From the IMG/VR virus record IMGVR_UViG_3300009164_000073, positions 1 to 62,930 of that record: a DNA stretch of 62,930 nt; one strand, written 5' to 3'. Source of the DNA: a virus. Every line of letters begins with the position of its first letter. Positions within the stretch are counted from its first letter, which is position 1. This document shows, piece by piece, positions 13,314 through 22,564 of this stretch. Both the position numbers and the translations under genes were made by a program. The notes under the pieces were generated by a model, which saw only the letters and a program-made list of their open reading frames with translations, was not told where the DNA came from and ran no database searches.

Positions 13314-14162
13314 ATGGAACGATATAAGGTAGCCCCAACATACGAAGAACACTGGTTAGAGACAGATAGACCTCAACCACTATCCGACACAAGAATAGAA
13401 ACTGTTATACAAGGTATTCTAGATGGTCGGTTAGGTATGGATATTACTGATAAAGTTTATACTGATTTTAAAAAAGAAACCAGCGATTGGATTTTTAATA
13501 CTCAACTAAACAGCCTAACCGGGTTTGATTCATTTAATCGATTAGATATTACCCAAGGCTGTACACAGTTTATTGACACTATCTATATGAAAGGTCCCGT
13601 CCAGGTGTTACAGGGTGATTATAAGTATCATCATAGATTAGGCAACTGGGGACGAACCGTTGGCAATCTATCTGCTAATATTCCACTAATCATAGCAATG
13701 CCCTTTCCTAGCACAGGATCGGTACACACTCAAATGGAGGATATATTGAATGAATGTTTGGACAAAAAGATTGAAGTACATATCGACGGCGCTTGGATCA
13801 GTTGCTGTCGTGATATTGATTTTGATTTTAGTAATGATGCTATTAGATCCGTTGGCATCAGTCTTAGCAAAGGTCTTGGTCTCGGCTGGAACCGCGTAGG
13901 ACTTAGGTGGACAAAAGACGACAAGCCAGATGCAATTACTTTAATGAATGATTTTAGAATGAACCTTAGAGCAGTATCAATGATTGGCTTACATTTTATA
14001 AGAAATTTCCCCAGTGATTACCTATGGACAACCTACGGTGATATCTACCATAAAGTCTGCAAAGATTTTAATCTGACTCCTACCAAGAGTATACATCTTG
14101 CACTTAGAAACGGTCAAGCCGTTGGCATTAGCCCATTAATAAGATATGCCTCAAACAATTAA
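13314..14162 (+). CDS. PLP-dependent aminotransferase-like enzyme, copy 2 (282 aa)
   Basis: Paralogue of the 10277 protein: HIDGAW (D158), SLSKGLG (K186), QGCTQFID and GWNRVGLRWTK are shared. The Asp and Lys are the expected PLP contacts of a fold-type I enzyme, but the protein is short for the family. Start set at the ATG five bases behind the GGTAAATA box; the upstream open frame runs through the promoter. It overlaps the radical SAM gene at 14146, so the two are probably co-translated. Confidence 0.65.
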   Translation: MERYKVAPTYEEHWLETDRPQPLSDTRIETVIQGILDGRLGMDITDKVYTDFKKETSDWIFNTQLNSLTGFDSFNRLDITQGCTQFIDTIYMKGPVQVLQGDYKYHHRLGNWGRTVGNLSANIPLIIAMPFPSTGSVHTQMEDILNECLDKKIEVHIDGAWISCCRDIDFDFSNDAIRSVGISLSKGLGLGWNRVGLRWTKDDKPDAITLMNDFRMNLRAVSMIGLHFIRNFPSDYLWTTYGDIYHKVCKDFNLTPTKSIHLALRNGQAVGISPLIRYASNN

Positions 14163-15414
14163 TCCACCAACATTTTGTATGCACCCATTTACTGGGCTTG
14201 CTACTAGAGAAGACGGCGCAATACAGGTATGTTGTCGTAGCCATCCTATTGGTAATATAAAAGATAACACCCTGGAAGAGATCTGGAACGGAGACAATAT
14301 GAAACGTATCCGTAAGCAAGTGCTCACAGGGTATCGACCAAAGGAGTGTGAGCCCTGTTTTAGTTTAGAAGACCAAGGTGTTGAAAGTTTACGGCAACGA
14401 CACGTACTTGGAAAAATCCCAGAGGCACGGATTAATTTATATCCCAATGCCGTTAGTACAATGCGTAAAGATCATACAATGCCGTTTGAGATTCCTACTA
14501 TGGAACTTAAACTTAATAACTTATGTAATTTAAAATGTCGTATGTGTCATCCGGGGGATAGTACCGCTTGGAATGATTGGGCAGAAGTTAAAGAGTTTTA
14601 CAAAGGTGAAGGGCAGGTTATATTCGATATCGTTGAAGAACACAATTTAGAAAAGAAACCGTTACTAGATAAGTTTGAAGATAATCCCAATTGGTGGATT
14701 AGTTTAGAAAAGAACTTACCCTACTTCCGACGTGTGGAATTCGCAGGAGGCGAGCCTCTAATGGATCCGCAACACTTTCGAATATTAGATATGCTTGCTC
14801 CGTATGGTGATCAAATTGAAATCAAATATGCCACTAACTTAACCACGCTAGGTAAGAGCAATCGCACAGTTTGGCAATACTGGCCTAAATTTAAATCAGT
14901 AGCGGTAAATGTAAGTATTGACGGTATTGGCACTAGCTATGAATACATTCGCGGCAATGCCAGCTGGGCTGAACTTATAAACAACATTAAACAAATACAA
15001 ACTATTCCAAATATTAGTCGCATTGTGGGAGCAGTGGCTGTGCAGGTCAGTAACATTCTCATACTTGACAAAATGATAGAATATTTTTTAAACGATTTAG
15101 GTATTGTATTTTATACTAATATGGTACAATATCCCAACGTATTATCTGCACAAGTTATTCCTAACGAATTAAAATCAATAGCTATTATTCGTTTAAAAGA
15201 TGTTAGGGAATTAGTTCCGACTTTTAAATTAGTAAAAGAACATCCGATGTTAGAAGAGCTAACTTACAAACAAATCGACGGCATAATTAATTTCATCCTA
15301 GCAAAGGATAATACCCACTTGTGGAATGATTGCATAGAGTATAACCGTCGATTAGATGTCACAAGAGAACAGAGTTTCTTTGATGTAACTCCAGAGTTTA
15401 AACCCTATGTTTAA
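14146..15414 (+). CDS. Twitch-domain radical SAM protein (422 aa)
   Basis: Radical SAM motif CNLKCRMC (C127, C131, C134) binds the SAM-cleaving [4Fe-4S] cluster, followed by FAGGEPL. Unusually, a cysteine-rich segment (C11, C29, C30, C68, C71) precedes the core, matching proteins with an N-terminal twitch domain carrying a second cluster. It overlaps both neighbours (17 and 8 bases). The closest relative in the window is at 17359 on the other strand. Such enzymes often modify peptides or small molecules; the substrate is unknown. Confidence 0.85.
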   Translation: MPQTINPPTFCMHPFTGLATREDGAIQVCCRSHPIGNIKDNTLEEIWNGDNMKRIRKQVLTGYRPKECEPCFSLEDQGVESLRQRHVLGKIPEARINLYPNAVSTMRKDHTMPFEIPTMELKLNNLCNLKCRMCHPGDSTAWNDWAEVKEFYKGEGQVIFDIVEEHNLEKKPLLDKFEDNPNWWISLEKNLPYFRRVEFAGGEPLMDPQHFRILDMLAPYGDQIEIKYATNLTTLGKSNRTVWQYWPKFKSVAVNVSIDGIGTSYEYIRGNASWAELINNIKQIQTIPNISRIVGAVAVQVSNILILDKMIEYFLNDLGIVFYTNMVQYPNVLSAQVIPNELKSIAIIRLKDVRELVPTFKLVKEHPMLEELTYKQIDGIINFILAKDNTHLWNDCIEYNRRLDVTREQSFFDVTPEFKPYV

Positions 15415-16303
15415 AGTTACCAGTGCTTGGCCGCATCAGGATCAATTAAAGGTTGAATGGAATCTTGGCAAAAGGTGCAACTACGATTGTACATATTGTC
15501 CGGCAAGCATACACGATCACCATAGCCCTCATACTGACATAAATTTGTTGGAGGCAACTGTAGATAAACTGTGTGCGATTGGTAAGCCATTGCGCATTAG
15601 CCTAACAGGAGGCGAACCTTGTGTACACCCGGACATTGAAGACTTATTAGAATACTTTAGACGCAAAGATGTGTTCTGGGTAAATTTGACAACTAACGGT
15701 ACACGCCCCAGTAACTGGTACCTACAAAATGAGATGTTTTTCAACCACTTAGTGTTCAGTCTGCATTTCGAACACGATTGGGAACGGGTGCATAGAAATA
15801 TCATACAGTACCAGGCAGGGACTCAAACAGATTTCTTTGTCAATGTTATGGCACATCATAAACATATGGACAGTGTTCGCAAGGTAGTTAAAGAGTACAG
15901 CGATCGTGGAATAAAATATGCTGTTAGGCGTATTCGATGGACTGACGGCGACCACAATATATTTGATGATTTAAAATATGAAGGTAAAGATCTTGAATGG
16001 ATACTGAATCAAGATTCTACTGTAAAACCCAATTGTAGGATAGATGAGTCAGAAATAATGCACAGTAACGATGTTATTAAAAAACATTTAAATCAATTTA
16101 AAGATTGGTCTTGCAACGCCGGACTCGAAAGTCTTATGATAAATTGGGACGGTGATGTTCATCGTGCGACCTGTAGAGTCGGTGGCAGTCTAGGTAACAT
16201 TTATAAAGGTAGCTTTGTTGTTCCTAGCAACCCCATTGTATGTACTAGAGACTGGTGTACCTGTGCTGCAGATATTCCATTAACAAAAATTAAAAATGAT
16301 TAA
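15407..16303 (+). CDS. Radical SAM enzyme (298 aa)
   Basis: CNYDCTYC (C24, C28, C31) at the very N-terminus, then SLTGGEPCVHP (SAM amino-group GGE motif). The C-terminal half has further cysteines (SCNAGLES, ATCRVGG, CTRDWCTC) that could hold one or two auxiliary clusters. It overlaps both neighbouring radical SAM genes by eight bases. It resembles the 25480 protein (DWSCN-G-S). Substrate unknown. Confidence 0.85.
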   Translation: MFKVTSAWPHQDQLKVEWNLGKRCNYDCTYCPASIHDHHSPHTDINLLEATVDKLCAIGKPLRISLTGGEPCVHPDIEDLLEYFRRKDVFWVNLTTNGTRPSNWYLQNEMFFNHLVFSLHFEHDWERVHRNIIQYQAGTQTDFFVNVMAHHKHMDSVRKVVKEYSDRGIKYAVRRIRWTDGDHNIFDDLKYEGKDLEWILNQDSTVKPNCRIDESEIMHSNDVIKKHLNQFKDWSCNAGLESLMINWDGDVHRATCRVGGSLGNIYKGSFVVPSNPIVCTRDWCTCAADIPLTKIKND

Positions 16304-17402
16304 AACTACCGCAATTAGACTGCTAAATCCTACAGCAATGTCGGTTACCTGGGATACTGGTCGCAGATGCAACTACGATTGTACATATTGTGAATCAACA
16401 AGACACGACTTAAAAAGTTCATATCACAGTTTTGAAGAACTTAAAAATACATATCATTTTATCAAAGAGTGGACCACAGAATACAATAGCAGACGAAAAG
16501 AAAACAAAGGAGTTAACATTGTGTTCACTGGCGGTGAACCAACAATTAATCCTAATTTCTGGAACCTTGTAGAATATATTAAAAACGATAGCGACAATTT
16601 TAATTTACAATTAACTACTAACGGTACTTGGGGCCCTAGTTATAGAGAAAAAATATTAAAATATCTCGACTGTGTTACTATCAGTTGGCACGCCGAAGGA
16701 CCGGCTAATCTCAAGCAACGAGCCATAGATAACATATTACATCTAAGCAACAGTGAAATCGTATTGCAGGTTAATCTTATGCTACACGCTGATCACTGGG
16801 ATGAAGCTATGGACGTCTGCAAGTTGCTAGATGACAATAATGTAAAGTATAATCCTAGACCAATTGGAGATGGAAACATAACTCGAGTTGGGTGGTTTAT
16901 CGATGCCGATGGCACTAATCGCAGAACATCTCATACCTATAGTAAAGAACAGCAAGAATGGTTTTTTAAAAAAATGGGAAGTAGTTTGCCTGGGTCTGAA
17001 AAAGCAGAAGGTAACCAATTAGGACGTGGGTGTTGTGGAGGTCGCTGCCTCGAAGCAAAAGTAGACGACCAGTGGCAAACTGTTAAGTTAGTTAATACTG
17101 AATTTAAAGGTTGGCAATGTATGGTTGATTGGTTTTTCCTACACATCGATCAACATACAGGACTAGTCTATCATCATCAAACCTGTCAGGCATTGCATAA
17201 TCAAAAAAGAGGAGCACTAGGACATCTAGACGATAAAGGACAAATGCTAACTGATCTTAAATTAAGATTAGAAAATCCTAGTCCTATTATTTGTCCCAAT
17301 CAAAGATGCGGGTGTGGAATGTGTGTTCCTAAGGCACGGGATCCTGTAGATTTTAAAATTATGTGGCAGGCGCTAACAGATGTGCCAGCTCAGGAAATGT
17401 AG
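16296..17402 (+). CDS. Radical SAM enzyme with Cys-rich C-terminus (368 aa)
   Basis: CNYDCTYC (C25, C29, C32), VFTGGEPTINP for SAM binding, and many C-terminal Cys residues (RGCCGGRC, GWQC, CPNQRCGCGMC) suggesting auxiliary Fe-S clusters. Third consecutive radical SAM gene of the unit headed by the PLP enzyme. Its final 44 bases overlap the convergent radical SAM gene at 17359. Related in its core to the 15407 and 25480 proteins. Confidence 0.85.
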   Translation: MIKTTAIRLLNPTAMSVTWDTGRRCNYDCTYCESTRHDLKSSYHSFEELKNTYHFIKEWTTEYNSRRKENKGVNIVFTGGEPTINPNFWNLVEYIKNDSDNFNLQLTTNGTWGPSYREKILKYLDCVTISWHAEGPANLKQRAIDNILHLSNSEIVLQVNLMLHADHWDEAMDVCKLLDDNNVKYNPRPIGDGNITRVGWFIDADGTNRRTSHTYSKEQQEWFFKKMGSSLPGSEKAEGNQLGRGCCGGRCLEAKVDDQWQTVKLVNTEFKGWQCMVDWFFLHIDQHTGLVYHHQTCQALHNQKRGALGHLDDKGQMLTDLKLRLENPSPIICPNQRCGCGMCVPKARDPVDFKIMWQALTDVPAQEM

Positions 17403-18789
17403 ATTTAAAATCTGTGCCGCGCTGATTATCCATTACTGTAATATATTCTCTAAAATCGGGTAACAAATGAGTATGGTCTTGAGCATCCATCCAATCTAGT
17501 ATACCTTCCCAGCGTTTCCAACCATAGGGATTTTTTTCCCAAAAATCTGCATCTTGAGTATAGTTATCCCATAACCAGTCTTGCAATTCAGCAAACAGTT
17601 TACGAACTTCGAATTTATCTTCCTTAGGCAGCACACGTAAACTTAACCACGTAGGAATCCACAATAAATGAACACTGGCTAATCCGCCACCGGTAACCTG
17701 TCCTGCAACATTTAATTCAAAATTTAATTTTTTAAATCCGCTTCGGACTTTCCATTTAAGCAATTCGGGTATATGTTTTATATTCAGTATTTGCGCTGCC
17801 AATTCAATAGTGGTAGTAATATTATCAGGAGTGTTCTCTAATCTATGCAAATTTTTCTCTACAACATTAAAATCCATCGGATAGCGAATGTAATTTACAC
17901 GATCCCCAATTCCATCAAGACTTACTGCAAATTTAACTTTTCTAAAATGCTTCCATATATTAATGATAGTTTCATCTATTAAGATTCCATTAGAATTATA
18001 TCTAAGAAGTATTTTATCAGCATAGCCCCTACGAATTATTTCTTCAAGAAATATTTTGTGTTCTTTAATTAAAAGAGGCTCACCGCCAGCAAAGTATATT
18101 TGCTTTAAGTTTGGAATCTGGTTGTATATATCGTTCCAAAAAGATGGATGTTCGTACCAATAGTTGTTGAACTCTTTTTGTTCCCAGAACATTTGATTTT
18201 TTATCTGAGAACTTTGAAAAATAGGAAATACTTTTTTGTGCTCTGGAACCCACATTGAACTATCGTGCGGACTACACATAATACATTTTAGATTGCAGGT
18301 ATGACCTAATCGTAAATCTAGATACTCTAACTTATAAGGAACAGTGCCGTCTTCTTCAGTATTATTAACTAGTTCGGGAATATTAGCATTTTCAGTTTTA
18401 AACCACGTAACTGTTTCCCAAATCCTCTTACTAGCGATCTCAGACTCTTCTTCATCGAAACATTTCTTACAACTTGCAGGAATTTTTCCCTCGAGCATAG
18501 TTGTTCTAACAGACTTCATATAGTTATTATTAAATGCACCCGCCGGCGTATCTTTGCCGAAGTTAGTTGGAGTACCATCTTCTTTTTTTACAAGGCCTAC
18601 TCCGTAGTCACCGGTATCTGCTCCACTGGCGTTTGCTACACAGCACAGTCGAGCATCGCCGTTTGGCCTTGTTGCTAGGTGATTCCACGGCAGCACACAA
18701 AAAGATTTTGACCCAGACAGGTCTTCAATAACTTTTTGCCATTTACCTATTTCGGTTGTTTCAGGTTGAATCCAGTATACATCTTTCAT
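17359..18789 (-). CDS. Twitch-domain radical SAM protein (476 aa)
   Basis: Same architecture as the 14146 protein: N-terminal Cys-rich segment (C31, C49, C50, C107, C110), then CNLKCIMC (C165, C169, C172) and FAGGEPLL. Start set at the ATG at 18789; the frame is open to 18840 but would then overlap the divergent gene and its promoter. I see no clear late box for it. Convergent 3' overlap with the 16296 gene. Confidence 0.85.
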   Translation of the reverse strand: MKDVYWIQPETTEIGKWQKVIEDLSGSKSFCVLPWNHLATRPNGDARLCCVANASGADTGDYGVGLVKKEDGTPTNFGKDTPAGAFNNNYMKSVRTTMLEGKIPASCKKCFDEEESEIASKRIWETVTWFKTENANIPELVNNTEEDGTVPYKLEYLDLRLGHTCNLKCIMCSPHDSSMWVPEHKKVFPIFQSSQIKNQMFWEQKEFNNYWYEHPSFWNDIYNQIPNLKQIYFAGGEPLLIKEHKIFLEEIIRRGYADKILLRYNSNGILIDETIINIWKHFRKVKFAVSLDGIGDRVNYIRYPMDFNVVEKNLHRLENTPDNITTTIELAAQILNIKHIPELLKWKVRSGFKKLNFELNVAGQVTGGGLASVHLLWIPTWLSLRVLPKEDKFEVRKLFAELQDWLWDNYTQDADFWEKNPYGWKRWEGILDWMDAQDHTHLLPDFREYITVMDNQRGTDFKSTFPELAHLLAPAT

Positions 18790-18816
18790 AATAGTAATTA
18801 TGTCTATATAACTGCC

Positions 18817-18824
18817 GCTAAATA
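18817..18824 (+). promoter_or_regulatory. Late promoter box GCTAAATA
   Basis: Five bases upstream of the ATG at 18830, implying a leaderless mRNA for the oxygenase-like gene. Confidence 0.7.
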
Positions 18825-18829
18825 TTTCT

Positions 18830-19327
18830 ATGTTATACAAAGGTAATTTTTCAAATATTTTTGAGCCCGAGGCATTGCAATTTATTCTTGCAAATCAAGG
18901 GGACCTTCGCCCGCAGACTAATATCGATAGTTACCAATTGGATAATTTCGGGAAGTGGAAATCTGCTGGGTATGATATGAACAAAATACGTTGGGAAGTA
19001 TTTTCCGGAGATACACCTAAATTTAATTTTAAAATATCTCTGCCATTCAAAGGAACGATCAAATGGTGGTTTGCAAAACTACATCCAGGCGATATGTTTC
19101 CGTTACATTTAGATACGTTTCCGGATAATACAAATGTAAGACGATATTGGATAGCCTGTCAAGATTATATACCTGGACATATTTTTGCCTACGATGATAA
19201 AATTTTAACAGGATATAAAGCTGGTGATATTTTTATGTTCGATCACAGCACTGTGTTACACGGATCTGCTAATATAGGATTTACTCCTAAGATATCTTTA
19301 CAGGTTGCTGTTACAGATGATCAGTAA
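18830..19327 (+). CDS. Putative 2OG-Fe(II) oxygenase (165 aa)
   Basis: Compact beta-helix oxygenase pattern: FPLHLDTF (H93, D95), STVLHGSAN (H144) and a basic residue K154 at the 2-oxoglutarate position. Single-gene plus-strand unit with a late box five bases from the ATG. Its last seven bases overlap the convergent gene at 19321. Substrate unknown; neighbours suggest a role with the radical SAM enzymes. Confidence 0.6.
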   Translation: MLYKGNFSNIFEPEALQFILANQGDLRPQTNIDSYQLDNFGKWKSAGYDMNKIRWEVFSGDTPKFNFKISLPFKGTIKWWFAKLHPGDMFPLHLDTFPDNTNVRRYWIACQDYIPGHIFAYDDKILTGYKAGDIFMFDHSTVLHGSANIGFTPKISLQVAVTDDQ

Positions 19328-20103
19328 TGAGTAAGATGTGCGATGCCTATCTTGGCACGAAACGCCTGGGTGAATACCCCGTCAACTCTTAGACTAAATG
19401 TCTGTTTGTTTATCTTGCCGCCTGAATGCCAATCTTGATCATTGAAGAAAGTTGCGTGACTATTAACTAGTACCTTTGTATCCGTTTCAGCATCCCATAT
19501 ATAAAAGGGCTTGTCTAAGTTAGTACGCAAATGGATGAACTCGTGTCTATGATTAAAGTAGTCGTGCTCATCAGGTAGTATTAAATCACGATGCATTGCC
19601 ATTTGACAATCGTGTTCTGCTTTAAAGAATATAATACGACCTAGATATTCGAAGACCCCATCGGTGACTAGATTTTCTAACCACTCCTTAAGTTCTGGAA
19701 ATAATTGAGAATCCTTCGTCCATTCTTTTTCTTGAAATCGTGTTTCCCATCCACCCTCTTCAGTTTTTAAAAATATAAACTGATATGGGTCATACGCACC
19801 TAATGCCAACTTAAGAAACAGCATAAATTGATCACGATTCTTGTACTCTCCTAATTCTTTACCCAAAATTCTAATTTCGTGATCTTCAGGGAGACTGTAA
19901 TATTCCTCTAATGCCTTATACGGCGGCTTAAATGATAATTCGTAGACACCTTCAAATCCTCCAGGCTTCTCCATATTACCTTCTTTCTTATGTTCAGCCA
20001 GAACAAGACCTTTGCATATCTTATAATGCAGAGATTTAAATTCTTCAATATTAAGATAAGAATCTAAATTGAGAAATGGTTTGTTGTCAATACCGCGTAT
20101 CAT
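19321..20103 (-). CDS. 2OG-Fe(II) oxygenase / Asp-Asn hydroxylase-like protein (260 aa)
   Basis: Relative of the 11169 protein: MAMHRDLI (H171, D173), a DKPFYIWD strand, NDQDWHSGG (H226) and R239. Start set at 20103 because the late box GGTAAATA lies exactly five bases upstream; the frame is open five codons further, into the promoter. Convergent overlap with 18830 and divergent from 20133. Confidence 0.6.
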   Translation of the reverse strand: MIRGIDNKPFLNLDSYLNIEEFKSLHYKICKGLVLAEHKKEGNMEKPGGFEGVYELSFKPPYKALEEYYSLPEDHEIRILGKELGEYKNRDQFMLFLKLALGAYDPYQFIFLKTEEGGWETRFQEKEWTKDSQLFPELKEWLENLVTDGVFEYLGRIIFFKAEHDCQMAMHRDLILPDEHDYFNHRHEFIHLRTNLDKPFYIWDAETDTKVLVNSHATFFNDQDWHSGGKINKQTFSLRVDGVFTQAFRAKIGIAHLTHY

Positions 20104-20108
20104 ATTGA

Positions 20109-20116
20109 TATTTACC
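20109..20116 (-). promoter_or_regulatory. Late promoter box GGTAAATA (minus strand)
   Basis: Five bases upstream of the ATG at 20103. Back to back with the plus-strand box at 20118, so both genes share a 29-base intergenic promoter region. Confidence 0.72.
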
Positions 20117-20117
20117 A

Positions 20118-20125
20118 CATAAATA
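20118..20125 (+). promoter_or_regulatory. Late promoter box CATAAATA
   Basis: Seven bases upstream of the ATG at 20133; heads the unit 20133-22391. Confidence 0.75.
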
Positions 20126-20132
20126 TCGCACT

Positions 20133-20804
20133 ATGAATATAACCGATTGGAATCTTTATTACAACCTCGAAGACACTGAATACGTCAGAGCCAACTTAGT
20201 TTACACTCCCTATGTAAGTCCAGACAATACAACTTTCTGTATGAGCTTTAATCGAGACCGTGCTTACCACAAAAATGAAAATGAAAATATTCTATGGTCT
20301 GAAGAATTACTAACCGATAGATTTTTAAAAGAAATAAAATTTCACAAACAGGCCTCTGCCACAATTCCCACTTTACAGATCAAAGATATTGATCACAAAG
20401 AAAGAAAAATCTTTTTAGAATGGCACGGCAATGATTTTTATATGCAAGGACTAAAAGAAGGTGGGTATAATAAAGTATTACCTAATTGGCAAGAGCAATG
20501 GATTGCATTGATAGAGAAAATGCGAGCTGCGGATATATTTAAAATTAGCTTACATCCCAACAGTTGGGTGGCACATCAAGGAACACTGATTCCATTTAAC
20601 TGGTTCTTCTGCTATCGAGAGAACGATGAATCTGTTACCCTGAGATCCCTGTTGATACAAATTAGCTCTGGACGGCAAGAGAAACTAGGAACAATAGATC
20701 TAGATCAATTACAGAGTCCTAGACAACTACAGCAAATAGCATTTAATAGTTTTAGACATAACTATCCCACGGAGTTAATTGACGATGTTTTATCAAAATC
20801 TTAA
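20133..20804 (+). CDS. Uncharacterised protein, possible kinase-like fold (223 aa)
   Basis: The C-terminal half contains ISLHPNSWV followed by LIPFNWFF, faintly like the HxDxxxxN and D-F segments of aminoglycoside-phosphotransferase-type kinases, but the catalytic Asp residues are missing, so activity is doubtful. First gene of a plus unit that continues with a radical SAM enzyme and a sulfotransferase. Leaderless start behind a CATAAATA box. Real gene, function unknown. Confidence 0.55.
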   Translation: MNITDWNLYYNLEDTEYVRANLVYTPYVSPDNTTFCMSFNRDRAYHKNENENILWSEELLTDRFLKEIKFHKQASATIPTLQIKDIDHKERKIFLEWHGNDFYMQGLKEGGYNKVLPNWQEQWIALIEKMRAADIFKISLHPNSWVAHQGTLIPFNWFFCYRENDESVTLRSLLIQISSGRQEKLGTIDLDQLQSPRQLQQIAFNSFRHNYPTELIDDVLSKS

Positions 20805-21831
20805 AGAACTAGAAATAGAAACCTCATCAATATGTAATGCGGCTTGTCCGATGTGTCTTAGAGATTTAACTCCTAATGACAAAACTTGGTTTGAAGAAAC
20901 ATATCTCGATGCTGATTTTTATGAGAATAGAATTCCTAATCACGTTTGGGAGAAAATAACATCAGTACTGTTTTACGGAATACTAGGTGATCCGTGCGCT
21001 GCCCCGAATTTTTTAGAAGTTTGTGAAGTTGTAAAACGCAAAGCTCCACACGCAGCGATAAGAGTATCTACTAACGGTGGGCTTCGTTCCGAAGATTTTT
21101 GGAAAAAACTTGCGGCAATCTTTACTAAAGATGACACAGTTACTTTTGCTATAGACGGGTTACGAGATACTAACCACATCTATAGAGTTAACGTAAATTT
21201 TGACAAAGTAATGGCTAATGCAAAAACTTTTATCAACAGTGGTGGCAGGGCGTGGTGGCAATGGATTGGGTTTAAACACAATCAGCATCAGGTAGAGATT
21301 GCAAAATCGTTGGCAAAAGAAATGGGCTTTGATAGATTTTACGAAAAACCGTCTCATCGATTTGTGTTTGCTGATAACATCGGTGGGGTAAAATACGGTG
21401 GGGATAATGTGTTATTAGAATCTCCTACGGTGAACGCCCATCCTCTAGTATATACACCAAAATTTAATTTTGACGAATGGTATAAAGATACAAATTCTAG
21501 TAATATTAATTGCTATGCTCAAGATCGAGAAAGTATCTATATAGATGCAAATGGGAATTTATTTCCGTGTTGCTCGATGGCGTCTGGACAAATGTACAAT
21601 CGAGTCATTGATTTTAAAGACGGATGGAATGATATTTGGGATCGATTCGGAGGCGACAAAATTAATCTCAAACATACGCAATGGGACGACATTGTCAATG
21701 GCCCGTTCTTTACAGGAGTAATGGATCGATGGGGAGCAGATTACACCAACGGAAGATTAGCTGTTTGCGCCAGTGTATGTTCTGATAGTAAATTTAAATT
21801 CAATAATAAGGTTTACACAAAAAAAACTTAA
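20785..21831 (+). CDS. Radical SAM/SPASM-type enzyme (348 aa)
   Basis: CNAACPMC (C17, C21, C24) and a C-terminal SPASM-like Cys set (NCYAQ, FPCCSMAS, VCASVCSDS). The usual GGEP is replaced by LGDPCAAP, as in its relative at 24504 (NLGDPIIA). Start chosen as ATG 20785 after GGAG (20771-20774); a TTG at 20779 is possible. Enzymes of this type modify peptides or carry out other radical chemistry; the substrate is unknown. Stop and start of the next gene overlap by one base. Confidence 0.85.
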   Translation: MFYQNLKELEIETSSICNAACPMCLRDLTPNDKTWFEETYLDADFYENRIPNHVWEKITSVLFYGILGDPCAAPNFLEVCEVVKRKAPHAAIRVSTNGGLRSEDFWKKLAAIFTKDDTVTFAIDGLRDTNHIYRVNVNFDKVMANAKTFINSGGRAWWQWIGFKHNQHQVEIAKSLAKEMGFDRFYEKPSHRFVFADNIGGVKYGGDNVLLESPTVNAHPLVYTPKFNFDEWYKDTNSSNINCYAQDRESIYIDANGNLFPCCSMASGQMYNRVIDFKDGWNDIWDRFGGDKINLKHTQWDDIVNGPFFTGVMDRWGADYTNGRLAVCASVCSDSKFKFNNKVYTKKT

Positions 21832-22391
21832 TGGCTGCTGTAAAATTAATTGAACACGATTTAACGTTTGTCCACATACCTAAAAGTGCTGGGTCGAGTG
21901 TTGTTCGATGGTTGACTAGAATGCCATATCAAATGATTAAAGGTCATCCGTCGTTGACTATAATTAAAGAACAATGGCCAGTTACGCAAACTTTTGCTGT
22001 TGTAAGGAATCCTTGGGCACGAATGGTTAGCGCATATTTCTATCTAAAACAATACGGATTCTATTGGGAAGATAACAATATCGCTTCCGTTGAAGAATTT
22101 CCAACCTGGAATGATTTTGTTGATCGGCTAGACTATGATACTAAAAGTTGGAATACCTTAACTACCAATCAATGTGAGTGGATTACTGATGGAGTGACCT
22201 ATCTTTTTAAAGCAGAAACACTAGATCAAGAATTCAATGTAATACAAAAACTACTACGTCGCGAAGATCCGTTACCCTATATCAATACATCGGACCACGA
22301 AGACTATCGTACATACTATACCGATGCTCAGAAGGCAAAAATAGGTCGAGCCTTTGAAAAAGACATTGACCTATACAAGTACACGTTCTAG
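21831..22391 (+). CDS. PAPS-dependent sulfotransferase (186 aa)
   Basis: Sulfotransfer_2-type motifs: HIPKSAGSS (residues 15-23, 5'-phosphosulfate loop with catalytic K18) and VVRNPWARMVSAYFY (57-71, 3'-phosphate binding R59 and S67). It would move sulfate from PAPS to a hydroxyl or amine, usually on a glycan. The convergent minus unit carries an APS-kinase-like protein that could make PAPS, and the two units share the palindromic stop CTAG. Confidence 0.85.
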   Translation: MAAVKLIEHDLTFVHIPKSAGSSVVRWLTRMPYQMIKGHPSLTIIKEQWPVTQTFAVVRNPWARMVSAYFYLKQYGFYWEDNNIASVEEFPTWNDFVDRLDYDTKSWNTLTTNQCEWITDGVTYLFKAETLDQEFNVIQKLLRREDPLPYINTSDHEDYRTYYTDAQKAKIGRAFEKDIDLYKYTF

Positions 22392-22564
22392 GGAATTTTA
22401 TTCCAAACTGTTTCGTGTATGTAATATAAGATAGTGTTTACTATCATCTGCGCTATTGCAATTCCTGTAGCGACTACAAGCTGTCCAGTAACAACATAAG
22501 AAATTACAAAAGTCGAAGTAGATCCAACTAGTCTCCAAGTTAAGGTCTTTATCAGTGTTCTCAT
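22388..22564 (-). CDS. DUF2061 small membrane protein (58 aa)
   Basis: Short gene starting with an ATGA overlap to the upstream APS-kinase-like gene. The sequence TWRLVGSTSTFVISYVVTG and a second hydrophobic helix (VVATGIAIAQMIVNTILYYI) match the DUF2061 pattern: two membrane helices and a conserved TWR at the start. DUF2061 proteins are known as neighbours or fusion partners of sulfate-activation genes, which agrees with the context. Exact role unknown. Its TAG shares CTAG with the sulfotransferase stop. Confidence 0.75.
   Translation of the reverse strand: MRTLIKTLTWRLVGSTSTFVISYVVTGQLVVATGIAIAQMIVNTILYYIHETVWNKIP

Noticed and set aside
22392-22560. Non-coding gap after the sulfotransferase
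   Set aside because: The minus strand codes a 58-residue DUF2061-type protein, so the gap is a gene.
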